This document shows positions 7,344-13,118 of a DNA stretch of 13,710 bases, piece after piece. Under the pieces are notes generated by a model. That model was not told where the DNA came from and did not search any database. It worked only from the letters and a program-made list of their open reading frames with translations. The stretch lies in the NCBI GenBank assembly GCA_013393545.1, contig JABXHG010000197.1, positions 1 through 13,710 of the forward strand, read 5' to 3'. Position numbers and translations under genes: made by a program. Position 1 is the first letter of the stretch; the number at the start of each line of letters is the position of its first letter. This DNA is from Alteromonadaceae bacterium (GTDB lineage Bacteria; Pseudomonadota; Gammaproteobacteria; Pseudomonadales; Oleiphilaceae).

Positions 7344-7363
7344 TATGTTCATGAACACGATAG
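7323..7363. promoter_or_regulatory. Nested palindromic operator candidate at the early promoter
   Basis: TGTTCATGAACA (7346-7357) is a perfect 12-bp palindrome just downstream of the -10. It is flanked by the inverted pair CTATCG (7329-7334) and CGATAG (7358-7363). The left arm belongs to CTAACGCTATCG (7323-7334), which recurs exactly at 7691-7702. Likely ligands are Ner, the repressor, or both. Confidence 0.5.
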
Positions 7364-7395
7364 ACAACCCAAAAAAACGCCACCGAGGTGACGCC

Positions 7396-7731
7396 ATGAA
7401 CATCAAATTTCCGTCCGATCCAGAGCAGCGCTGGGAGTGTGTGAAGTACCAGCTTCGCCTGCGCGGATCGTCCCTGGCCGCCATCGCCCAGGAGCTGGGT
7501 GTCGGCCGAAACGCCGTTATTAACGCCAAGCGCATCCGCTACCCCCGTGTTGAACGGGCCATTGCCCGGAAGCTGAGCGTGTCCCCAAGGGACATCTGGC
7601 CCGAGCGTTGGCAGTCAGATGGCGCGCCCCGGCGCGAGCGCCCAAACGTGGGCGAACGTAAAGCCGGTTATTGCCACAAGGATACAAAATCTAACGCTAT
7701 CGCGCACTGTCAAATGGCCCGGAGCGCATAA
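7396..7731 (+). CDS. ner: Ner-like early transcriptional regulator
   Basis: Ner-family proteins are small HTH regulators that shut down the repressor and early promoters during lytic growth of Mu-like phages. In this 111-residue protein, residues 11-73 match the family pattern: LRLRGSSLAAIAQELGVGRN carries the HTH, and SVSPRDIWPERW is the typical C-terminal Ner/Nlp motif. ATG 7396 is chosen because GAGGTG lies 6 bases upstream; in-frame ATGs nearer 7339 lie inside the promoter and operator. Unlike compact Ner proteins (about 70-95 residues), it has a basic tail of about 38 residues with two Cys. The duplicated 12-mer CTAACGCTATCG lies in the DNA encoding that tail. The stop is followed after 2 bases by the next ATG. 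Confidence 0.88.
   Translation: MNIKFPSDPEQRWECVKYQLRLRGSSLAAIAQELGVGRNAVINAKRIRYPRVERAIARKLSVSPRDIWPERWQSDGAPRRERPNVGERKAGYCHKDTKSNAIAHCQMARSA
7691..7702 (+). repeat. Second exact copy of CTAACGCTATCG inside ner
   Basis: This 12-mer is identical to 7323-7334 in the early promoter spacer. A related 8-mer, AACGCTAT, occurs on the opposite strand at 7022-7029 inside the repressor gene. The spacing recalls phage control regions with auxiliary operators inside neighbouring genes. It could be chance or a looping operator. Confidence 0.4.
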
Positions 7732-7733
7732 CC

Positions 7734-8171
7734 ATGAGACGCGTCAAAGACAACGCCACGATTGACATCTTTGAGGTTCCGGAACCGGTTCACCCAACAC
7801 CAGGCAGTGGCAACTACGCATGCCAGGTGAGTGAGCTGGTCGGCAGCGTACTGAAGAGCTGCCCCGAAGACCGCTATGAGATTGCCGCACAGATGAGCCG
7901 GCTGTCTGGCGACGACGTCTCAAAACACATGCTGGATGCCTGGTCCAGCCCCGCCCGCACGGAACACAACATCCCGCTTTACCGGGTGCCCCTGCTGGAA
8001 GAGGTGTGCCATTCACACGCCTTTACCGACTGGATGGTGCATATGCGTGGCGGCCGGGTGGCGTACGGCCGTGAAGCCCTGGCAGCCCAGTACGGAAAAA
8101 TGCAGCAGATGAAGGACAAGCTTCAGCAGGAAATGCGGGAGCTGAAGCGGCTGATGGGAGACGAGGAATGA
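7734..8171 (+). CDS. Small phage early protein, putative DNA-binding, with C-terminal coiled coil
   Basis: Function unknown. The 145-residue protein has a central segment (about 43-70: EDRYEIAAQMSRLSG, then VSKHMLDAW) that looks like a helix-turn-helix. From memory it resembles a group of early proteins next to ner in Mu-like prophages; this could not be checked. Residues 112-141 (LAAQYGKMQQMKDKLQQEM and on) are a strong amphipathic coiled coil, suggesting a dimer. GGAG lies about 9 bases before the ATG. It begins 2 bases after ner and its stop overlaps the next start in ATGA (8168-8171), so it belongs to the early operon. It could be a second regulator or an accessory factor. Confidence 0.75.
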   Translation: MRRVKDNATIDIFEVPEPVHPTPGSGNYACQVSELVGSVLKSCPEDRYEIAAQMSRLSGDDVSKHMLDAWSSPARTEHNIPLYRVPLLEEVCHSHAFTDWMVHMRGGRVAYGREALAAQYGKMQQMKDKLQQEMRELKRLMGDEE

Positions 8172-8596
8172 GCTGGGACGATTACACCACAGATCACCGC
8201 AGGGCGTTTGCTATGGGTGCTGCCATTGGCGGTGGTGCTCTATGCGATATGCGAGAGGTGCTCAATGATGCCATTGAAAATGGCATGCCAGCACAGGAGT
8301 TTGAGCGGCGGATTGAACAGACTCGTGCCTATCAACTTTACCAGAAGGCCGCTCAACTTATTGACAAGGTAATGCAGCAGAAAAGGGTGGAGGGCGAATG
8401 CCTTACCGGGGCAGAGGCAATCTGGGCGTTTAAGCAGATGTCTCAGTTTGCCTGGGATGAATGGGGGATTTCCGACACTTCGCTGAGCATCCGGATTCTG
8501 CACCAGGTGGCACTAGAAAAGGCCCAGCCAGCAAAGCTTCTAGCCGGGCTGTTTCACTCACTTTCCCCTGAGGATGCTAGGAGGGATCAGGAGTGA
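8168..8596 (+). CDS. Hypothetical phage early protein
   Basis: No family recognised. The 142-residue protein is mostly helical, with an Ala/Gly-rich segment near 13-26 (AFAMGAAIGGGALCD) that could be a short buried helix but is too short and polar for a clear membrane span. The rest is mixed charged (REVLNDAIENG, RRIEQTRAYQLYQKAAQ). The start codon overlaps the upstream stop by 4 bases and AGACGAGG precedes it, so translation is coupled. Its 3' end overlaps the end of an opposite-strand gene by 20 bases (8577-8596). Base composition looks slightly lower in GC than the transposase gene. In this position Mu-like phages carry variable accessory (semi-essential early) genes, but no function can be assigned. 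Confidence 0.7.
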   Translation: MSWDDYTTDHRRAFAMGAAIGGGALCDMREVLNDAIENGMPAQEFERRIEQTRAYQLYQKAAQLIDKVMQQKRVEGECLTGAEAIWAFKQMSQFAWDEWGISDTSLSIRILHQVALEKAQPAKLLAGLFHSLSPEDARRDQE

Positions 8597-8840
8597 TGCT
8601 TTCAACTTTGCGCAAGACGGTTTCGGCAATGATGCGGGTATCGGATAACTCAGGCCGACCATCGATGTCTGCCTGCAGCTCAGCAATGACGGCCTCTTTT
8701 GTCACCGGTTGCCCTTGCTTCATTAGCCTCTCAACGTACTTGCCAAAATATGAATGCCATAAGGCTTCAGCGGCCGTTTGCATGGTTTTGGCCTGGGCCC
8801 GCTGCATCTCTTCAATATCAAAGTCTTTTCCCTTTGCCAT
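8577..8840 (-). CDS. Small hypothetical protein encoded against the early operon
   Basis: No family recognised. The 87-residue, mainly helical, charged protein reads MAKGKDFDIEEMQRAQAK, then LWHSYFGKYVERLMKQ. ATG 8840 is chosen because AAAAGGAG lies 5 bases upstream, one of the best Shine-Dalgarno sites in the window; an in-frame start further upstream (8915) lacks one. This supports a real gene although all neighbours read the other way. The + strand frame across the same DNA gives an unlikely Ser/Cys-rich sequence. The 3' end overlaps the preceding early gene tail-to-tail by 20 bases, and its start faces the transposase start across 87 bases. It may be expressed in the lysogen, or its transcript may oppose early transcription. 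Confidence 0.72.
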   Translation of the reverse strand: MAKGKDFDIEEMQRAQAKTMQTAAEALWHSYFGKYVERLMKQGQPVTKEAVIAELQADIDGRPELSDTRIIAETVLRKVESITPDPS

Positions 8841-8905
8841 GGGGGCTCCTTTTCTGTTGGTTGGTTCGGTTGGCACCTCTAACCATAGCGGAGCTGTGAG
8901 CCCCC
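8841..8905. repeat. 8-bp inverted repeat between the opposite-strand gene and the transposase gene
   Basis: GGGGGCTC (8841-8848) and GAGCCCCC (8898-8905) are perfect inverted copies 49 bases apart. The left arm contains part of the ribosome binding site of the - strand gene. Between them lies a GGTTGG-rich stretch and a TTGGCAC (8870-8876) like those at the phage end. The gap must hold the - strand gene's promoter and may hold one for the transposase; no strong boxes were identified. Confidence 0.4.
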
Positions 8906-8927
8906 GCCTATTCACCGGAGGTGGTGC

Positions 8928-11015
8928 ATGAGCTGTCGCGATGTATTGCCGGTTCAGGAATGGTACACAGCTTCAGAACTTGCCGGCTTAGAAGGCATGC
9001 CTGGTACTCGACGAGGTGTCCTATTTAAAGCCAAAGCCGAGAACTGGCCAGCCAAAAAGCGTGAAGGCCGGGGTGGCGGCAAAGAATACGCCTTCGCCGG
9101 GCTTCCCCAGGTAACCCAAGACGCCATACTGGCCCAGTCCCTGACCAGCGCCGGCACCGGTGATGACGTCCTGGAGCCCGTGCACGATCAGCCCGAGCGC
9201 GAGCCGGCCAAGTACGACGATCTCAAAGAAGACCAGCTGGCGGTCATGTCTGCCCGCGTGGCCTTTGTGCGCGAGATCGAACGGCTGAGCCGGGTCACCA
9301 CCCAGAAAAAGGCGATCCTGACGTTAGTCGCCAACGCCCGGCTGGGAAATCTAACGCCGTACCTGGCTGACCGCGTGGTGCGCGCCAACGACCGCAAAAC
9401 CGCTACCCGCACCCTGTCTGAGCGCACCCTGAAACGCTGGCTGGCGGATTTCAAAAAGCATGGTGAACGGGCGCTGGCCCCGCGCCGCCGTAAGAAGGAC
9501 ATGAGCATCCCTGAATGGGGCCCCACGTTCCTGAAGTTTTACCAGCGGCCACAGAAGCCCAGCATTACCGCTGCCTACCAGCAGATGGTAGAGCGCACCC
9601 CCGCGCCGCACCCATCTATTCACCAGGTGCGCCGGTGGCTGCAGAAGCTGAGCCCCGAGGCCCGAGAGCGCGGCCGCATGGGGTCACAGGAACTGAAATC
9701 CCTGCAGCCGTTCAAGCGCCGCAGCACCGACCACCTGTGGCCGAACGATGTGTGGGTCTCCGATGGCCATACGTTTGATGCCGAGGTGATCAATCCGCTG
9801 ACTGGCCAGCCCTTCCGCCCGGAAATCACCGTGGTTCTGGACTGGTACAGCCGCCGCATCATCGGCTTTGCCCTGAACCTGGCGGAATCCACCGTGGCCA
9901 CTCTGGACGCCCTGCGCCACGGCATCACCAACGCTGGCATGTTCAGCATGTTCTACGTGGACAACGGCGCCGGCTTCAAGAACGACAGCATCTATGAAGT
10001 GGTGGACCGCCTGGGCGGCACCATCACCCACTCACTGCCATACAACTCCCAGGCCCGGGGCGTGGTTGAGCGGGTCCACCAGACCTTCGTCACTCTGGCC
10101 AAAGACTTCAACAGCTACATCGGCGTGGACATGGACAAGCAAGCCGCAACCCGCGCCCACAAGCTGTCCCGGAAGGCAATCAAAGAGGGCTTCAAACCGG
10201 CCCACATTCCGACCTTTCAAGAGTTTTACGACAGCCTGAGCGCGGCGGTAGAGCGCTACAACAACATGCCCCACAACGGCCTGCGCAAGATCCGCGACAT
10301 GGAAACCGGCCGCCTGCGCCGCCAGACCCCCATGGAAGCCTGGGCCGATGCCGAGGTGGAAGGCTTTGAAGCCATCACCGCCGATCCCGACCTGGTGGCC
10401 TCGCTCACCCGGCCGCAGGAGATCCGCAAAACCCACCGGGGCGAGGTCCGCATTAACGGTGGCATCTACTTCCTGGACGCTCTGCGTGACTTCCACGGCG
10501 AGGAAATAAAAGTGGCCTGGGACTACCGCGACAGCTCAAGCGTTGGCGTGTTCACCCTGGAAGGTGAAGTGATCGGCACCGCCGAACTGGACGGCAACGC
10601 CACCCCGGCCATGCCGGTGGCCCAGCTGCAGCGCGCGGCAGACAAACGCGAAAAAGGCCAGCTCAAGCGCCTGACCACCAAAGCGAAAACCATCACCGGC
10701 CGTGATGTCGAGATCCGCACTATTGAGCCGGTCGCCAATGACGACGACACCCAGCGCCTGGTCGAAGCCGGCCGGGCCAAGGCCAAGCAGCTGGCCGCCG
10801 CCAAGAAAGAAGAATTCGTGATTCCTGAAGACGGAATTGCCCGGTACCGCCTATGGCAGAAGCTGGATCAGCGAGTAACCGCCGGTGAAGCGCTGAGCGA
10901 GAAAGAACAAAAGTGGTGGGAAAGCTACCCGAATACAACCGGATTCCGCGCTATCCAGCGCGTGATGGAAGCGAGCGCCAACGGCAAAACCGTCAGCGCC
11001 CGCAGGGCCATGTGA
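8928..11015 (+). CDS. MuA-like DDE transposase
   Basis: Catalyses integration and replicative transposition of the phage genome. The 695-residue protein begins with a Mu-type winged-helix DNA-binding domain (about 10-70: WYTASELAGLEGMPGTRRG, then GKEYAF). A helical binding region follows, with a basic stretch at 185-192. The RNase H-like catalytic core spans about 260-400 with Asp279 (VSDGH), Asp345 (YVDNGAGF) and Glu381 (GVVERVHQT). There are 35 residues between Asp345 and Glu381, a DD35E spacing, against 55 in phage Mu itself. A beta-barrel-like domain (about 490-560) and a basic C-terminal tail rich in Lys/Arg (565-630) follow; in Mu the tail contacts MuB. GGAGGTG lies about 5 bases before the ATG. 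The catalytic triad is complete, so the enzyme looks active. The MuB-like gene follows after 43 bases. Confidence 0.95.
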   Translation: MSCRDVLPVQEWYTASELAGLEGMPGTRRGVLFKAKAENWPAKKREGRGGGKEYAFAGLPQVTQDAILAQSLTSAGTGDDVLEPVHDQPEREPAKYDDLKEDQLAVMSARVAFVREIERLSRVTTQKKAILTLVANARLGNLTPYLADRVVRANDRKTATRTLSERTLKRWLADFKKHGERALAPRRRKKDMSIPEWGPTFLKFYQRPQKPSITAAYQQMVERTPAPHPSIHQVRRWLQKLSPEARERGRMGSQELKSLQPFKRRSTDHLWPNDVWVSDGHTFDAEVINPLTGQPFRPEITVVLDWYSRRIIGFALNLAESTVATLDALRHGITNAGMFSMFYVDNGAGFKNDSIYEVVDRLGGTITHSLPYNSQARGVVERVHQTFVTLAKDFNSYIGVDMDKQAATRAHKLSRKAIKEGFKPAHIPTFQEFYDSLSAAVERYNNMPHNGLRKIRDMETGRLRRQTPMEAWADAEVEGFEAITADPDLVASLTRPQEIRKTHRGEVRINGGIYFLDALRDFHGEEIKVAWDYRDSSSVGVFTLEGEVIGTAELDGNATPAMPVAQLQRAADKREKGQLKRLTTKAKTITGRDVEIRTIEPVANDDDTQRLVEAGRAKAKQLAAAKKEEFVIPEDGIARYRLWQKLDQRVTAGEALSEKEQKWWESYPNTTGFRAIQRVMEASANGKTVSARRAM

Positions 11016-11058
11016 GCGCATGGCCATGACACCCAAAGCAACAGCAAAAGGAAGTTAT

Positions 11059-11778
11059 ATGAGCGTCAACACCATTGTACCACTGACTAACGTCGGCCTG
11101 CTCGCCCAGGCCGTGGAAAGCGCCGCCAACCGCCCGCCGGAACTGCCGGGGCTGGTCGTGATGTACGGCCCCAGTGGTTATGGCAAGAGCCTGGCAGCCG
11201 CCTACGCGGCCAACCTGCACCGCGCCTACTACGTGGAGTGCCGCGAAAGCTGGACCAAAAAAGCCTTCCTGATCGCCATCCTGCGTGAAATGGGCATCAT
11301 CCCCATGAAGACCCTGAGCGAAATGGTAGACCAGGTGGCCGAACAGCTCAGCCGTAGCGGCCGCCCCATCATCATTGATGACGTCCAGTACGTTATCGAC
11401 AAGGCCGCCGCCAACGTGCTGACCGACATCTACAACGCCAGCCAGGGCACCCTGATCCTGATCGGCGAAGAGCGCGTGCCTGCCTCCATGTCCCGCCTGG
11501 AGCGCCTGCACAACCGGGTGCTGGAGTGGGTGCCCGCCCAGGCTGCCAGCCTGACAGACGTAGCCGAGCTGGCCCAGTCCAGCTACCCCGATATCGAAAT
11601 GGACGAAGACCTGCTGGAAGAGGTGCGCACCCGCGTAAAAGGCTGCCTGCGCCGCATCGCCGTCAACCTCTACCGCATCCACAGCGAGGCGGTAGCCAAC
11701 AACTGGGAGCGCGTCGACCTCGAAACCTGGGGTGAACGCACCATCCACACCGGCCAGCCACCGGCGCGGAGGGCGTAA
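11059..11778 (+). CDS. MuB-like AAA+ ATPase, transposition target selection
   Basis: The ATP-dependent DNA-binding protein delivers target DNA to the transposase and gives target immunity. The 239-residue protein has Walker A GPSGYGKS (37-44), Walker B PIIIDD (103-108), a sensor-1-like region near 131-140 (TLILIGEERV) and a basic helical C-terminal domain (about 165-228). Mu MuB is 312 residues with an N-terminal HTH; that domain is absent here, as in the shorter B3/D3112-like and TniB/IstB-like relatives. ATG 11059 is chosen because AAGGA lies about 6 bases upstream and family similarity begins right after; an in-frame ATG at 11020 lacks a clear site. The gene sits directly downstream of its transposase partner. 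The stop is followed after 2 bases by the next ATG. Confidence 0.92.
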   Translation: MSVNTIVPLTNVGLLAQAVESAANRPPELPGLVVMYGPSGYGKSLAAAYAANLHRAYYVECRESWTKKAFLIAILREMGIIPMKTLSEMVDQVAEQLSRSGRPIIIDDVQYVIDKAAANVLTDIYNASQGTLILIGEERVPASMSRLERLHNRVLEWVPAQAASLTDVAELAQSSYPDIEMDEDLLEEVRTRVKGCLRRIAVNLYRIHSEAVANNWERVDLETWGERTIHTGQPPARRA

Positions 11779-11780
11779 GG

Positions 11781-12416
11781 ATGGCGAAGAGCATTACCCG
11801 TAAGCCCGTACACCTGGAATCCCAGGGCCCGAAAGGCGATCGGCAGTCCATGTGGGAAGTGATTCGCAGGCTGCACAAGGGCGGCGAGCCCATCACCGTG
11901 CGCGATGTGTGGATGCTGGGCGCAGAGTGGGCTCCCCAGGGCCGCGTGCGCGACTACATGACCGGCCTGGAAGCCGCCGGCTACCTGCGCCGCACCGAAT
12001 CCGTGCGCGGGCGATTGGTGAAATATGAGCTGGTGAAAGACTGCGGCGTAGATGCCCCACGAGTCCGAAAAGACGGCACCGAAGTCACCCAAGGCCGTGG
12101 CCGCGAACAAATGTGGCGCACCGTCAAAATCATTGGCGATTTCACCAGCCGCCAGTTGGCGCAGGCCGCGTCCACGCCCAAGCACGAGGTGGCCGAAACC
12201 ACTGCCAACGACTACTGCCTGATGCTGGCCGGTGCCGGTTACCTCACCGTCACCCGCCCGGGCGGCCCCGGCAAACCTGCCCGGTACCGCCTCGCCCCAG
12301 GCCGCTGGACCGGCCCCCGGGCCCCGATGGTCCAGCGCCTCAAGCAGCTGTACGACCCCAACACCGGGGAAGTGGTTTACCAGCGCAACCCACAGACAGA
12401 AGGGGGCGACGAGTGA
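11781..12416 (+). CDS. Tandem winged-helix phage early protein
   Basis: No named family recognised. The 211-residue protein contains two related segments. Residues 21-86 contain RQSMWEVIRRL, ITVRDV, VRDYMTGLEAAGYLRR and KYELV. Residues 108-172 contain REQMWRTVKII, FTSRQLAQAA, ANDYCLMLAGAGYLTV and ARYRLAPG. Each follows the order of a winged helix, ending in a wing and a strand, so the gene looks like an internal duplication. It probably binds DNA with two heads, as a regulator or as an accessory to transposition. GGAGG lies 8 bases before the ATG. It starts 2 bases after the MuB-like gene and its stop overlaps the next GTG start by 4 bases. Confidence 0.82.
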   Translation: MAKSITRKPVHLESQGPKGDRQSMWEVIRRLHKGGEPITVRDVWMLGAEWAPQGRVRDYMTGLEAAGYLRRTESVRGRLVKYELVKDCGVDAPRVRKDGTEVTQGRGREQMWRTVKIIGDFTSRQLAQAASTPKHEVAETTANDYCLMLAGAGYLTVTRPGGPGKPARYRLAPGRWTGPRAPMVQRLKQLYDPNTGEVVYQRNPQTEGGDE

Positions 12417-12772
12417 GCCGCAAAGTCGATATCTCCAACTGGGGCGACCAGCCCCCGCACTGGGTCCAACTGCTGGCCAAAGAGGTGGAATCGTCAAGCC
12501 GCACCAAAGCAGGTGAGCGCATCGGCATCAGCCGCACCGCCGTCTCCCTGCTGCTGGCCAACCGGTATTCCAGCCCCAGCACCGCCCGGATGGAACAGCG
12601 CATCCTGGACGCCCTGGACGGCATCCAGTGCCCGGCCCACAACACCAACATCAGCACCGAACAGTGCCGGGAATACCGGGACCGCCCGGCGCCAACGCAC
12701 AACCCCATGGCCATGCGCGTATGGCGCGTGTGCCAGAACTGCCCTCACAACCCGAACGGAGGCCAGCCATGA
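12413..12772 (+). CDS. HTH protein with C-terminal cysteine cluster
   Basis: A putative small phage regulator of 119 residues. Residues 29-50 (SRTKAGERIGISRTAVSLLLAN) form an HTH of the Cro/C1 type. The C-terminal part has Cys73, Cys85, Cys107 and Cys110 (CPAHN, TEQCREY, VCQNCPHN), a possible zinc site. The GTG at 12413 is the preferred start: it overlaps the upstream stop in GTGA and AAGGGGG lies 7 bases before it. The same frame is open upstream only as an out-of-frame reading of the previous gene. The stop overlaps the next start (ATGA, 12769-12772). HTH-plus-cysteine proteins in this position are, from memory, common in B3-like transposable phages. Confidence 0.82.
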   Translation: MSRKVDISNWGDQPPHWVQLLAKEVESSSRTKAGERIGISRTAVSLLLANRYSSPSTARMEQRILDALDGIQCPAHNTNISTEQCREYRDRPAPTHNPMAMRVWRVCQNCPHNPNGGQP

Positions 12773-13110
12773 ACATGCACCCAACCGCTTACCTGGAGCA
12801 CTACGCCGACCTGTACGCAAACAACATGCTGCACCGGCACGGCGTAACCCTGGACCAATACCTGGCCGATCCGGCCCGCTACGAACACCTGCTGCAACAG
12901 CTATTCCCGCTGATGCCGGAGCAAACCCGGGTACGGGTGCGCCTCATGCGGGCCGAGATCCAGGAACAAACCGAGCAGGAGCTGCAAAGCTCCCTGGCCA
13001 AAAAAGGCGGGGCGTACATGGAGCCCATGCGGCACCACCGCTACCCCAAGAAACGCGGGAAGCTCTGCGGCTTCCGGCCTGCCCAAAACCCATTTCCCCA
13101 AGCGACCTGA
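12769..13110 (+). CDS. Hypothetical phage early protein
   Basis: No family recognised. The 113-residue protein is helical at the N-terminus (MHPTAYLEHYADLYANNML, then GVTLDQYLADPARYEHLLQQ), acidic and Gln-rich in the middle (EIQEQTEQELQSSL) and basic at the end (HHRYPKKRGKLCGF). It could be a small protein-interaction or DNA-associated factor. GGAGG lies about 6 bases before the ATG, and the start overlaps the previous stop by 4 bases, so translation is coupled. An alternative upstream ATG at 12628 would lie deep inside the HTH gene and has no advantage. The DUF3164 gene starts 8 bases after its stop. Confidence 0.75.
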   Translation: MNMHPTAYLEHYADLYANNMLHRHGVTLDQYLADPARYEHLLQQLFPLMPEQTRVRVRLMRAEIQEQTEQELQSSLAKKGGAYMEPMRHHRYPKKRGKLCGFRPAQNPFPQAT

Positions 13111-13118
13111 GGTAAACC

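Noticed and set aside
7228..7345. A defined promoter for the repressor on the - strand
   Set aside because: AT-rich hexamers exist (for example near 7250-7260) but none pairs with a credible -35 at 16-18 bases, so none is called.
8593..8931. + strand ORF across the opposite-strand small gene
   Set aside because: Ser/Cys/Met-rich sequence with no good ribosome binding site, compared with a strong site for the - strand gene.
10993..11748. Long - strand ORF (251 codons) across the MuB-like gene
   Set aside because: Composition is a Gly/Val/His/Gln-rich shadow of a GC-rich gene; the + strand carries clear Walker motifs and a good ribosome binding site.
11670..12497. Long - strand ORF (275 codons) opposite the winged-helix gene
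   Set aside because: It is a mirror-frame artefact of high GC third positions; no ribosome binding site and no recognisable domain, while the + strand genes are tightly coupled.
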